A DNA stretch of 64,000 nucleotides from Costus lasius (lineage: Eukaryota; Streptophyta; Magnoliopsida; Zingiberales; Costaceae), in assembly GCA_027563935.2 (NCBI GenBank), contig CM050452.1, positions 32,124,850 to 32,188,849 on the forward strand, read 5' to 3'. The position numbers and the translations under genes were made by a program. The notes beneath the pieces are model-generated. The model did no database searches, was not told where the DNA came from, and saw only the letters and a program-made list of their open reading frames with translations. Shown here piece after piece: positions 53,159 to 64,000 of this stretch (positions within the stretch are counted from its first letter, which is position 1; each line of letters starts with the position of its first letter).

Positions 53159-54862
53159 TGAAGGAACCCCAAAGATAAAGGGGGCAAAAACCCTAAGCAT
53201 GGCGCTAATGAAAAATGATGCAAGCGGAAGCAAGGGTTTTAAAATCGTTTGCATGCCAATTGTTCAACTATCAAAGATTGATAAGAACAAGATCATACCA
53301 TAGCCATGTAGATGGTGCGGCTTGGAAGAAGAAAGACCGAAGGGATCTTCTCCAAAGAAATCACACACAAGGGATGAAAGCTTCCTCCTTGCGCAAGTCT
53401 TGTGCTAGCAAGATTGGCAAGCTCTTTCAACCGTGTGTAGGAGATTAGATGAAAAGGGCTGCCTTCTTTTCGAGAGCTCTTTTTCTTTTCGCAAGAACAA
53501 CGCCTTCTCCAAGAGCAAGCCATTTTCTCCACGCCCAAAGAGCAAAACCGAAAGCATTAGAGAGTAATCAAGCCATGAACGCATATGCGTTTAGCTTATG
53601 GAACTTTCCATAAATGGCAACGATTAAGAGTTGGCGTTCATGGTTCATGTTTCCATGAACCAAACGCAACCTCTTCTCCCTCTTGAACCAAGCGCTCAAC
53701 CCATGAGCCGGTTCAATTTCATTGGTTCAATTTCGAAACCAAATCAGCCCAGAATTAAGTCTAGACCAAATTAGACCACAAGGTCCTAGATCTGACCCTT
53801 CATCATCTGACGCTTCTGATCGCACCGATCTAGCATCATCTCTCTCGATCGAAGCTTACCGATCTAAAGCTCTAATCAATCAAACATGATCAGACCAGAT
53901 CTCACTTACAATCAGAGATTAAATCTCTTTAAACTGAACCAAAACAATTCAGTCCACACGATCTGACTTAAGGAAGCCATATCACCAAATTGTGCGACCC
54001 TGAGGGTTTCCTTTAAATGTCGGTAACGATAACTTACGTTATCACGATCAGTGAGGGGTATCTAGCAACACATCACTGTCTCCCGATATAAAGGAAAGAG
54101 TCTTCCAAGACTGCACCCAAAACACAGCACAAGTGTGACTCAATTCACAAGGCATACATGTGTCCTTTGCCACTGGATGTTCTTATTGGACAAGCATGTC
54201 AAGCTTGTAACTCCAATACGATGAGCATGATTAGATCAGATGAACATAGTCATCTGGGTATGGCCATACACTTCCTCAATCATCTCATATAGTGTGGCCC
54301 TATAGAACATCACACTCCTTAAACAAGGAGACGGCAATCCTTTATCTATCACAAGTGCCCTAACCTGATTCAAGCTCACCATCCAAGATAGTCTATAATC
54401 ATTATATCTCAAATGATATTGAACTAGCTCAAGACAATGACAATCCTCATTTAGAAACACAAGTGATCTCAAGTCAGAGGACATGTGCCACTTGTTGCTT
54501 ACAAGGATCATTCACATTGTGACAAGCAATGGAATATCCCAGTAGGGTCTGTCCAGTACATCCAATGTACCCATGAGTCTACATCTTATTCCATGCTCGA
54601 AGCATCCTATAAGATTAGCACTCATATTAGTCTCTATCATATCAAGGCTGTCTCATGTTCTCCAAGATATCTCGACTAAGGACTTATAGCCTGTCAGCCT
54701 AGCTGAACAGCTTTGAGACATTATTCAGAAGTACACTTATTACAGCAGACAAGGTAACAAGCTGAATAATAACCATGCCTTTTATAAACATAAGAGTTTA
54801 TTACATGATACTATTACAATCCCAAAGGCCTCAAACATTAGCCTTAAGGGCATACTCCAACA
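53159..54862 (-). repeat. E10 3' LTR
   Basis: 1704 bp. In sense it starts TGTTGGAGTATGCC and ends GGGTTCCTTCA. The polypurine tract follows at 54863-54880. Confidence 0.95.
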
Positions 54863-54882
54863 ATCTCCCACTTGCACTTAAT

Positions 54883-57800
54883 CTAATGGTTGAGAAATCT
54901 CAAACCCATATTATTACAGTGCTTCTCATGCTTCTGCTGCGCCAGAGGCTTGGTAAGCGGGTCTGCCAGATTGTCATCTGTATGAACCTTGCAAATCTTG
55001 ATCTCGCCACGATCAATGATCTCCCGGATCAAGTGAAACCGTCTCTGTATGTGCTTGGACTTCTGGTGCGACCGAGGTTCCTTTGCTTGTGCTATAGCTC
55101 CAGTGTTATCACAGAAGATAACCAAAGGATCTGCACTCGAAGGAACGACACCAAGTTCTCTCACGAACTTACGAATCCACACTGCCTCCTTGGATGCTTC
55201 CGAGGCTGCAACATACTCGGCTTCTGTTGTGGAATCAGCAACAGTAGACTGTTTGAAGCTTTTCCACACCACTGCTCCACCATTCAAGCTAAAAACATAG
55301 CCTGATTGCGATCGGAAATCATCCTGGTCTGACTGGAACGAAGCGTCAGTATATCCCTCTATACTGAGTTCTTCCTGACCACCATATATCAAGAACATAT
55401 CTTTGGTCCTCCGCAGATATTTTAAAATGTTCTTGACCGCAATCCAGTGCGCCAAACCTGGATTACTTTGGAATCGACTGGTCACGCTTAACCCGTAAGC
55501 GACATCTGGGCGAGTACACAACATCGCATACATTATGGACCCAATAGCCGAAGCATAAGGCGTATTGTCCATTTCATCTTTCTCAGTCTGTGTTTGTGGA
55601 CACTGACTCTTCGAAAGATTCAGACCATGTCTGACTGGAAGATATCCACGTTTAGAATTCTCTAAATGGAATCTCTCCAGGACCTTATCGATGTAGGTAC
55701 TCTGGCACAGCCCGAGAAGCCTCTTAGATCTATCCCGGTAGATCTTCACACCTAATACATAGGCTGCTTCTCCTAGATCTTTCATCTGGAAACATTTTCC
55801 TAACCATGCCTTAACAGCATGCAGTTCAGGAATATCGTTTCCAATGATCAAGATATCATCGACGTAGAGGATTAGGAATGTAATCACGCTCCCACTAAAC
55901 CTCTTATATACACACGGGTCATCTTCGTTCTTGATGAAACCAAACTCAGAGATTGATTCATCAAAACGAATGTTCCAGCTTCTTGATGCTTGTTTCAGTC
56001 CATAAATGGACTTCTTTAACTTGCATATTTTATGACGATCTGATGGACTAGTGAAACCTTCCGGTTGTGTCATATACACATCCTCATCCAGATTTCCATT
56101 GAGGAAAGCTGTCTTCACATCCATCTGCCAGATCTCATAATCGTAATATGCAGCTATCGCGAAAAGAATCCGAATAGACTTAAACATGGCTACTGGTGAG
56201 AAAGTTTCATCATAATCTAACCCGTAGATTTGTTTGAAACCTTTCGCAACTAGCCTGCCTTTATAGGTAACCACGTTACCATCCATGTCAATCTTCTTCT
56301 TGAAGATCCATTTACAGCCTATAGGGATTACTCCCGGAGGCGGATCAACCAAATCCCAGACTTGGTTATCTGACATGGAGTCCATCTCGGCTCGCATAGC
56401 TTCAAGCCATCTAGCTGACTCCGGTCCACTGACCGCATCCGCATAAGTTAGGGGTTCATCATTATCAATGATGTAGACTCCGTCATAGCGCTCAGGCTGT
56501 CGACGGATCCTACCCGATCTTCGCGGTTCCCGTGATATTTGAGCCTCAGGTTGTTCAATAACCTGATCTACCGGCTCAGGCTCATCCAACTGTGCTTGAC
56601 TACTTTGTCCTTCTTCTGGATTCTCATCCAGCTTTATTTCTCTCCCACTGGCCTCTTGCAGAAGAAATTCCTTCTCAAGAAATATGGCCGTCCGAGCAAC
56701 AAAAACCTTGTTCTCCTTGGGATCGAAGAAATAATAACCCTTAGTTTCCTTAGGGTAACCGACAAAGATGCATTTGTCAGATCTGCTCTCTAGTTTCCCA
56801 GAGGCGAGCTTTTTGACATAAGCCTCGCAACCCCAGATCTTGATAAATGTCAAGCTAGGCTGTTTCCCATTCCATAACTCATATGGCGTCTTTGAAACTG
56901 CCTTGGATGGCACTCGGTTTAGTACCTTTGCAGCTGTTTCCAGTGCAAAACCCCAAAAGGAGTATGGAAGAGTAGCCTGACTCATCATAGAACGAACCAT
57001 ATCAAGTAACGTTCTATTTCTCCTCTCGGACACACCATTCCACTGCGGTGTTCCTGGCGGAGTGAGCTGTGAGATAATCCCACACTCTTTCAGATAGTCA
57101 GTAAACGCATGACTCAGGTATTCACCACCTCGATCAGAACGAAGTGCCTTGATATTTCGGCCTAACTGATTTTGTACTTCATTTTTGAACTCTTTGAACT
57201 TGTCAAAAGATTCATTTTTATGTCTCATTAAATAGACATACCCATACCTACTGAAATCATCAGTAAAGGTAATGAAGTACTGATAGCCACCTCTGGCTTG
57301 TTTACTAAAAGGCCCACACACATCACTGTGTATAAGGTCCAGTAAACCTGAAGCCCTTTGACCTTTGTGAAGAAAAGGTGACTTCGTCATTTTACCCATC
57401 AAACAAGCTTTGCATGTATCAATCTCCTCATAGGAGAAAGATCCCAGCAGTCCATGATTATGCAACCGCTTAATGCGCTTCTCGTTTATATGGCCTAAAC
57501 GACTATGCCATAACAAGGTGCTGTCATCAGCATACTTGGCTTTCTTATTATCAATGTTTTGTATAGAATTTTCCATGTCCAACATGTATAACCCATTGTT
57601 AATTGAACCAGTCGCATACACAATATTATCATAAGTCAAAACACACTTTGAAATCTTGCATTCAAAGGCAAATCCTTTCCTGACAAGAGCAGGAATAGAG
57701 ATAATATTCTTGGTAATACTGGGTACAAAGTAACAATTGTTTAATTCTAATACAATGCCAGATGGTAAAGTAATGAAATAGTCTCCTACAGCAACAGCAG

Positions 57801-58767
57801 CAACCCGTGCCCCGTTTCCAACTCGTAGGTCTACCTCATGCTGTCCCACCTGCCTTCTTCTCTTGAGTTCCTGCACATTTGAACAAATGTGAACTCCACA
57901 TGCGGTGTCCAACACCCATGATATAGTAGAAGAAGATAACATGACCTCAGTCACATATATACCTGAGCCAGAAGCGATGCTTCCCCTCTTATCTCCTTGG
58001 AGCGCTTTACAGTCCTTTTTCCAGTGACCCAGCTGGCCACAGTGGAAACACCTGTTGTCCTTCGACCGCTTCACCTTCTGTTTCAGGGCCTTGCTGTAAT
58101 TCTTGACAGGGGCCTTGCCCTTCTTCCCCTTCTTCTTGTTCCTAGAAGGAACTATTAAGACAGAGGTTGAAGGCTTACCCTTCAGAGTTTCCTCAGTTGT
58201 CAAGAGCATATTCAACAGCTCTGCCGGCGTACAATCGATTTTGTTCATATTATAGTTAATGATGAACGCATCGAAAGAAGGCGGAAGAGACTGTAGAATT
58301 ATGTCTACAGCAAGCTCCTGGTTGATGGTATGCCCCAGTTTATCTAGAGCCTCCTTGTGCCCAATCATCTTGAGCACGTGAGCTCCCACTGGGCTCCCCT
58401 CAGCCAGTTTGCTCTGAAAGAAGAGCTTCGTCAGATTATAGCGCTCAGTCCTCGCCTGTGCAGCATACAGCATTTTGAGGTTCGCTATAATCTCTATAGC
58501 TGACATATCCTCATGCTGACGCTGCAGCGGTGGCGTCATAGACGCTAGCATCAGGCAAGCGACATCAATGCTATCATTGACGTGCTTTTCGTAGGCTTCC
58601 CGAACCGCCCTTGCGGCGTTCGGAGCGGGCTGCGGCGGTATCGCCGTCTCGAGGACATACAGTTTCCTCTCTGCCTTAAGAACAATCTTAAGGTGTCCGA
58701 ACCAGTCAGAGAAGTTCGGCCCAGCAAACTTCTCCCTTTCCAGTAGGGATCGCACATTGAAGCTCAT
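54883..58767 (-). CDS. E10 gag-pol polyprotein (copia, 1294 aa)
   Basis: Uninterrupted frame, same length and domain order as in E3 and E9: gag, CCHC knuckle (about 240-253), DTAC protease (about 287), pre-integrase, DD35E integrase (482, 545, 581), reverse transcriptase (YVDD near 970) and RNase H (1141, 1184, 1220). All key residues are intact. Differences from E3 and E9 are scattered conservative substitutions, for example YNMNKID for FNMNKID before the knuckle, and a few in the variable linker between integrase and RT. The ATG lies 21 nt after the predicted acceptor. With near-identical LTRs this is a second candidate for a mobile copy. Confidence 0.97.
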   Translation of the reverse strand: MSFNVRSLLEREKFAGPNFSDWFGHLKIVLKAERKLYVLETAIPPQPAPNAARAVREAYEKHVNDSIDVACLMLASMTPPLQRQHEDMSAIEIIANLKMLYAAQARTERYNLTKLFFQSKLAEGSPVGAHVLKMIGHKEALDKLGHTINQELAVDIILQSLPPSFDAFIINYNMNKIDCTPAELLNMLLTTEETLKGKPSTSVLIVPSRNKKKGKKGKAPVKNYSKALKQKVKRSKDNRCFHCGQLGHWKKDCKALQGDKRGSIASGSGIYVTEVMLSSSTISWVLDTACGVHICSNVQELKRRRQVGQHEVDLRVGNGARVAAVAVGDYFITLPSGIVLELNNCYFVPSITKNIISIPALVRKGFAFECKISKCVLTYDNIVYATGSINNGLYMLDMENSIQNIDNKKAKYADDSTLLWHSRLGHINEKRIKRLHNHGLLGSFSYEEIDTCKACLMGKMTKSPFLHKGQRASGLLDLIHSDVCGPFSKQARGGYQYFITFTDDFSRYGYVYLMRHKNESFDKFKEFKNEVQNQLGRNIKALRSDRGGEYLSHAFTDYLKECGIISQLTPPGTPQWNGVSERRNRTLLDMVRSMMSQATLPYSFWGFALETAAKVLNRVPSKAVSKTPYELWNGKQPSLTFIKIWGCEAYVKKLASGKLESRSDKCIFVGYPKETKGYYFFDPKENKVFVARTAIFLEKEFLLQEASGREIKLDENPEEGQSSQAQLDEPEPVDQVIEQPEAQISREPRRSGRIRRQPERYDGVYIIDNDEPLTYADAVSGPESARWLEAMRAEMDSMSDNQVWDLVDPPPGVIPIGCKWIFKKKIDMDGNVVTYKGRLVAKGFKQIYGLDYDETFSPVAMFKSIRILFAIAAYYDYEIWQMDVKTAFLNGNLDEDVYMTQPEGFTSPSDRHKICKLKKSIYGLKQASRSWNIRFDESISEFGFIKNEDDPCVYKRFSGSVITFLILYVDDILIIGNDIPELHAVKAWLGKCFQMKDLGEAAYVLGVKIYRDRSKRLLGLCQSTYIDKVLERFHLENSKRGYLPVRHGLNLSKSQCPQTQTEKDEMDNTPYASAIGSIMYAMLCTRPDVAYGLSVTSRFQSNPGLAHWIAVKNILKYLRRTKDMFLIYGGQEELSIEGYTDASFQSDQDDFRSQSGYVFSLNGGAVVWKSFKQSTVADSTTEAEYVAASEASKEAVWIRKFVRELGVVPSSADPLVIFCDNTGAIAQAKEPRSHQKSKHIQRRFHLIREIIDRGEIKICKVHTDDNLADPLTKPLAQQKHEKHCNNMGLRFLNH

Positions 58768-60623
58768 GGTGTTCGTTGCTGCAGGAATCTACAACAAGCA
58801 AGAACAGCAAGGTCAGTATCAATGTTTAGAATCAATCCAGGACTTAAGAAAGATTCTTTTCTCACTATTTTGTCTGACTGAAAAATCCAGTAAACAGTCC
58901 GAAAGAGTAATACTCTTTTAGTGAGATGGGATCCAGATTTCATATTTGGTCTCCGCGTCCCGCTCAGGCGAGATAAGATGCACAGAGATAACAAGCACTA
59001 ATTTCTGGTAGGCTGTCCCAGCCAATCGCCAACCCGTGCGATTCCCCTTCATCTTGGCGATCCAGCAGACTGTGCCAACTGAGTTGGTACAACACAGTCT
59101 CTGATCCCAGAGATGGCTGCCTCCATGTGCTACCATATGCGCCACATATGTAGCCAACATGGTCAAGCTGACCTGACCTACTCCCTGGACCACCACGTGC
59201 TATGCTGAGCAACGAGAGGGGATAAATCCCAACTCTGTAACACGCAGGTGAAATCCAGCACCGTCTGAAGATAGATGGACGTGCCCACTGAGTGGGTTCA
59301 ACACGGCTCCAACGATAATCAGAAAGGTGAGGTTTCGCGTCAGAAGGCTTACGAGCTTGATATATTAGCGTTGGATTTTATCGGTCTTTTATCTTCTTAA
59401 CTATCATGCAAGTCCTATGGTGATAGCAGAAGATAAACTTAAACATGCAATTCTAATTATAAGCAATAAGAAGAAAGCATGATCTTATGTGGTAAAAGCC
59501 CATGAACCCTAGTAAGACCTTAATTTACTTAAGTCTTCACTTGAGCTCCTTGGCATCTCATCTGGTCCAACCTAGGGCCCTAGCGCCAAGAGCACCTCAG
59601 GTGCGTTACCAGCTGAATGCCCCTTTGGGATGTGTGCCTTTGCTCTTGTCTAATCAAATACATTTGATCTATCTAGACAAGGTTGACTCGTAGGTCAACT
59701 ACATATTATAAATTAAGTACAATGTGATTCGCAGATCACAAATTAATTTACAATTTTAAATCCAGGCACGCAGGCCCCAGCACAGCACACAATAGGGCAA
59801 CCCACATAAGACTAAATAAACAAGCAAATGGTTCAATCAACATGTGATCCAATCATCTTGAAATTAAAAGTTTTGAAAAACCCCATGGCATCAATTTTAA
59901 TTTCCTTATGATCCCTATAACCTTACAATGGTCCATTGATGGGGATCCACTCATCCATCTAGCTAGATCCTTTGCCCTTGCATGCACCGAGTCCTAACTG
60001 ACCCGAGTTGACCTAATGGTCAACCATGCATGCCCCAAGGGCTGAACCACCCCATGAGTTTTGGCAAGCGGGTGTGACCCCGAGCCTAACTCAAGTGTGT
60101 TCAGTAGTTGTCTCAACCAGACCTCGCTACACGCCCTAGATGCAGTCAACCTATAGCCACCTTGTGCTTGCGCATAGGTGCTATTGGGTCAACCCATCTG
60201 AGCTGTCAGATGGTCTGATCAGACTTGGATCTAACCTAGTGGTGACTTCAACCCCATCAACCCATCTAAGGGTTTATTGTAGGGACACCTTAGATCTAAT
60301 CATGCGCGCAAGATGTAAGTTTGTTTTTAAAAACATCTAGTACATGCGCAAACAAACAAACAACATGCTTGATAACCCTTAGATCTAAGGGGGTCCCCTT
60401 CAAGGGGGAGCGCAAACTTCAGGGAGTCCCCTTCAAGGGGGAGCGCAAACTACATGTCATCAAATGATACATGCGCAACCTTCATGAAGCCATGATACAA
60501 GCGCAACTTTCATGAAACCAAACCAAGGTAAGCGCATCCAACATGTAAACAAAGTAGGCGCAACAAGTATGGATCACATTAGCAAACAAAATAGCATGCA
60601 AAGAGCCAAGCTCTGATACCAAT
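58768..60623 (-). other. E10 untranslated leader
   Basis: Same layout as in E3: hairpin III 58958-58973, hairpin II 59067-59100, hairpin I 59284-59296, paired CCCCTTGAAGGGG units about 60391-60450, primer site 60610-60621. No gene seen. Confidence 0.75.
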
Positions 60624-60773
60624 TGAAGGAACCCCAAAGATAAAGGGGGCAAAAACCCTAAGCATGGCGCTAATGAAAAATGATGCAAGCGGAAGCAAGG
60701 GTTTTAAAATCGTTTGCATGCCAATTGTTCAACTATCAAAGATTGATAAGAACAAGATCATACCATAGCCATG
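58789..60773 (-). other. E10 predicted leader intron
   Basis: U5 in sense reads ATG-GCT-ATG (60782-60774) then donor GTATGA. Branch-like TACTGAC (58818-58812) and acceptor TTGTTGTAG (ending 58789) precede a 21-nt open stretch leading in frame to the gag ATG. Confidence 0.6.
60610..60621 (-). other. E10 primer binding site (initiator-Met tRNA)
   Basis: TGGTATCAGAGC in element sense, two bases inside the 5' LTR. Confidence 0.95.
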
Positions 60774-62327
60774 TAGATGGTGCGGCTTGGAAGAAGAAAG
60801 ACCGAAGGGATCTTCTCCAAAGAAATCACACACAAGGGATGAAAGCTTCCTCCTTGCGCAAGTCTTGTGCTAGCAAGATTGGCAAGCTCTTTCAACCGTG
60901 TGTAGGAGATTAGATGAAAAGGGCTGCCTTCTTTTCGAGAGCTCTTTTTCTTTTCGCAAGAACAACGCCTTCTCCAAGAGCAAGCCGTTTTCTCCACGCC
61001 CAAAGAGCAAAACCGAAAGCATTAGAGAGTAATCAAGCCATGAACGCATATGCGTTTAGCTTATGGAACTTTCCATAAATGGCAACGATTAAGAGTTGGC
61101 GTTCATGGTTCATGTTTCCATGAACCAAACGCAACCTCTTCTCCCTCTTGAACCAAGCGCTCAACCCATGAGCCGGTTCAATTTCATTGGTTCAATTTCG
61201 AAACCAAATCAGCCCAGAATTAAGTCTAGACCAAATTAGACCACAAGGTCCTAGATCTGACCCTTCATCATCTGACGCTTCTGATCGCACCGATCTAGCA
61301 TCATCTCTCTCGATCGAAGCTTACCGATCTAAAGCTCTAATCAATCAAACATGATCAGACCAGATCTCACTTACAATCAGAGATTAAATCTCTTTAAACT
61401 GAACCAAAACAATTCAGTCCACACGATCTGACTTAAGGAAGCCATATCACCAAATTGTGCGACCCTGAGGGTTTCCTTTAAATGTCGGTAACGATAACTT
61501 ACGTTATCACGATCAGTGAGGGGTATCTAGCAACACATCACTGTCTCCCGATATAAAGGAAAGAGTCTTCCAAGACTGCACCCAAAACACAGCACAAGTG
61601 TGACTCAATTCACAAGGCATACATGTGTCCTTTGCCACTGGATGTTCTTATTGGACAAGCATGTCAAGCTTGTAACTCCAATACGATGAGCATGATTAGA
61701 TCAGATGAACATAGTCATCTGGGTATGGCCATACACTTCCTCAATCATCTCATATAGTGTGGCCCTATAGAACATCACACTCCTTAAACAAGGAGACGGC
61801 AATCCTTTATCTATCACAAGTGCCCTAACCTGATTCAAGCTCACCATCCAAGATAGTCTATAATCATTATATCTCAAATGATATTGAACTAGCTCAAGAC
61901 AATGACAATCCTCATTTAGAAACACAAGTGATCTCAAGTCAGAGGACATGTGCCACTTGTTGCTTACAAGGATCATTCACATTGTGACAAGCAATGGAAT
62001 ATCCCAGTAGGGTCTGTCCAGTACATCCAATGTACCCATGAGTCTACATCTTATTCCATGCTCGAAGCATCCTATAAGATTAGCACTCATATTAGTCTCT
62101 ATCATATCAAGGCTGTCTCATGTTCTCCAAGATATCTCGACTAAGGACTTATAGCCTGTCAGCCTAGCTGAACAGCTTTGAGACATTATTCAGAAGTACA
62201 CTTATTACAGCAGACAAGGTAACAAGCTGAATAATAACCATGCCTTTTATAAACATAAGAGTTTATTACATGATACTATTACAATCCCAAAGGCCTCAAA
62301 CATTAGCCTTAAGGGCATACTCCAACA
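60624..62327 (-). repeat. E10 5' LTR
   Basis: 1704 bp, one difference from the 3' LTR noted. Confidence 0.95.
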
Positions 62328-62378
62328 GTAAGATCATATCATGATCTTAAGTTGGTTTAAGTTGATTATATAGTTCAT
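62328..62378 (+). repeat. E9 3' LTR, second part, truncated
   Basis: Begins with the GTAAG duplication and matches 45713-45763, then stops. The last 89 bp of the LTR are gone and E8 coding sequence follows, with CAT shared at the junction. Confidence 0.9.
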
Positions 62379-63720
62379 TTGCATGGAGTTGTTGGATGCG
62401 ATTCTTGTTTATATGGGCTAATCGACAGTGCCATAGGAAAGCACCAACTGAACCACTCAGTTTGGTCCTTTTATTGTTTATGTTAGAAATAGAACTTTCC
62501 ATATCCAAGATATATAGACCATTGCACAAAGTACCCTTCCCATAGAGCATATTTGCAAATGAAAAAGAACAGGAGTTCTTATTTATTTCAAATTTAAATC
62601 CTTTCCTTGCTAAGCAAGGAATGGATACAATGTTCTTTGTAAGCGAAGGTACACAAAAGCAATTATCTAGTTCTAATTGAAGTCCAGAAGGCAAGGAGAG
62701 AGTCAAAACGCCTACAGCAACAGCAGCAACCTGTGCCCTGTTTCTAACGCGTAGGTCAATCTCTCCAAGCCGCACCGATCTACTTTTCTTGAGCCCCTGC
62801 ATATTTGTACAAATATGAGCTCCACATGCGGTATCCAATACCCATGACATAGAAGTAGAAAGATTGACTTCTGTAACATAGATACCTGAGTTAGAAGTTA
62901 AGGCCAAGCCTTTCTTCTCCTCATTCTAAAGCTGCTTGCAGTCCCTTCTCCAGTGACCCTGCTCGCCACAGTGAAAACACCTCTAGTCCTTTGACTTCTT
63001 CGCCTTTTTCTTCAGTGCTTTGGTAGTACCTCTGGCACTGCTCTTAGCACGTGCCTTACCCTTCTTCTTTATCTTCTTGGTCGCAGGGACCAAAAGAACA
63101 AAATTGGGTTTGGTCTTACCCATCTCTCGCTCGGCTGTTTGGAGCATATTCATCAATTCCTCCCGTGTGCACTCAATCCGGTTCATGTTGAAGTTAATGA
63201 TAAACGGACTGAAGCTAGGGGGCAAGGAATGCAGAATAAGATCCACAACCAGCTCGTTGTCTATGGTGTGTTCCAGTCTCCTGAGATGATCCACGTTCCC
63301 ATTGAGTTTGAGAACATGGGGTCTCACTGGTGCACCTTCAGACAACTTGCACCAAAAGACTGCTTTGGCGGTGTCAAATCTCTCAGTTCTAGCCTGGGCC
63401 TCGAACATCTGTTTCAGACGAGTAATCATCTGAAAAGCGTTCTGCTCCTCATATTGCACCTGCAGTTCAGGTGCCATACTGGCTAGCATAAGACATGCAA
63501 CCTCCAAAGAGTCATCCTGATGCTTTCTATAAGCATCTCTGTCTGCCGTTCGGGCATTAGGCGGAGGAGCCGCAGGAAGAGGCTGTTCAAGGACATACAG
63601 CTTCTTCTCGAGCTTGAGGACTATCCTCAAGTTCCGATGCCAGTCCATAAAGTTAGTTCCAACTAACTTATCCTTATCAAAGAGTGATCGCAGTGATAAT
63701 CCGCCAGTGTTCGTAGCCAT
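62376..63720 (-). pseudogene. E8: gag-protease-pre-integrase with stops
   Basis: From right to left: gag from ATG at 63720 (open for 245 codons to 62983) with the KLVGTNF motif and basic linker, then a CCHC knuckle CFHCGEQGHWRRDC flanked by two nonsense codons (near 62985 and 62927; both are CAG to TAG), then protease DTACGAH and pre-integrase (62907-62376). The start is chosen because it follows TTGTTGTAG and AACA directly. The left end joins the truncated E9 LTR, so about 97 bp of pre-integrase/integrase are missing. Together with 41695-44173 this gives almost a whole gag-pol with few lesions. Confidence 0.9.
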
Positions 63721-64000
63721 TGTTCTACAACACCCAAGAATAACAGATTAGTACTACTTCGAATCATTTAAACTGGACTTGTTTTAAATGGTTTCTGCTC
63801 TCACTATTTTAAATTCGAATTGACAACCCACAAAGTCAATCGGGAAGTTTAAAACTTCCTAGTGAGATGGGATCCTTATTTCACATGAGGCTTCTCGTCC
63901 CACGAGGGTGGGATGAGATGCACAAAGTAACCCATGTTTCCTAAGGTGGGCGTGTCGGCCGGTTGCTCCAAGCAACTCACCTTGTTGAGACAGTCTGGGC
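63721..64000 (-). other. E8 gag-proximal leader
   Basis: Contains the acceptor (63727-63725), branch motif TACTAAT in sense (63753-63747) and hairpin III (TCCCAC-CCTC-GTGGGA in sense, 63898-63913), matching E2. It runs off the window. Confidence 0.8.

Larger units (their letters stand above)
53159..62327 (-). mobile_element. E10: intact, young family C copia element
   Basis: 9169 bp, LTRs of 1704 bp each (53159-54862 and 60624-62327) with one difference I could find (53522 A, 60987 G), a perfect GTAAG duplication, primer site, polypurine tract and an uninterrupted gag-pol. It is the innermost insertion of the right block. Confidence 0.97.
44174..62378 (+). mobile_element. E9: family C copia element, split by E10, 3' end deleted
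   Basis: Plus-oriented. 5' LTR 44174-45852, primer site, leader, intact gag-pol (47710-51594) and a 3' LTR (51615-53158, continued 62328-62378). The 3' LTR lacks its last 89 bp: it joins E8 directly at 62376-62378, so one target duplication and about 97 bp of E8 are also missing. The LTRs differ at about four positions I could find (45056, 45286, 45354, 45667). Confidence 0.93.

Overview
This window is plant (angiosperm) repeat DNA. It contains only LTR retrotransposons, inserted into one another; I see no host gene, rRNA or tRNA gene. The plant assignment rests on Ty1/copia elements with 1.7-2.0 kb LTRs and an initiator-Met tRNA primer site (TGGTATCAGAGC), two Ty3/gypsy-type LTRs, one followed by an Asp-tRNA primer site, and one chromovirus integrase. 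I cannot name the species.

I label the elements E0-E10. The left block is a four-level nest. E0 (copia, minus strand, 1-1457 and 28474-28658) is split by E1 (copia, plus, 1463-28473, target duplication CGATG). E1 is split by E2 (copia, plus, 6499-24784, AAGAG). E2 is split by E3 (copia, minus, 10624-19755, CTCTC). In each of these the LTR pair has equal length (1964, 1950 and 1690 bp).

The right block appears to be an eight-level nest whose outer ends lie beyond base 64000. The 5' leader of E0 is broken at 28659 by E4 (gypsy-type, minus). E4 is broken by E5 (gypsy-type, plus, from 32078), E5 by E6 (chromovirus, minus, from 35011), E6 by E7 (E1-like LTR, minus, from 37656), E7 by E8 (E2-like copia, minus, from 39704), E8 by E9 (copia, plus, from 44174), and E9 by E10 (copia, minus, 53159-62327, target duplication GTAAG). 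E8 resumes at about 62376 and runs off the end.

E3, E9 and E10 belong to one family (family C). Each carries an uninterrupted 1294-codon gag-pol frame with CCHC knuckle, protease, DD35E integrase, reverse transcriptase and RNase H. The two LTRs of E3 look identical, those of E10 differ at one base I could find, and those of E9 at about four. This is a recently active family. E0, E1, E2 and E8 are decayed, mostly by C-to-T type nonsense changes.

The most unusual content is non-coding. Four RNA-structure modules recur across the copia families at the same positions although their stem sequences differ: a U5 stem-loop next to the primer site, a primer-proximal 10-bp stem block, three hairpins in the leader, and three hairpins in U3. 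In family C the leader also looks like an intron. A donor in U5 sits directly after a short ATG-containing exon, and a branch point and acceptor sit just before gag. Joining them would put the U5 ATG in frame with gag in all three intact copies. All structural and splicing statements come from reading the sequence by eye, without folding or alignment software.
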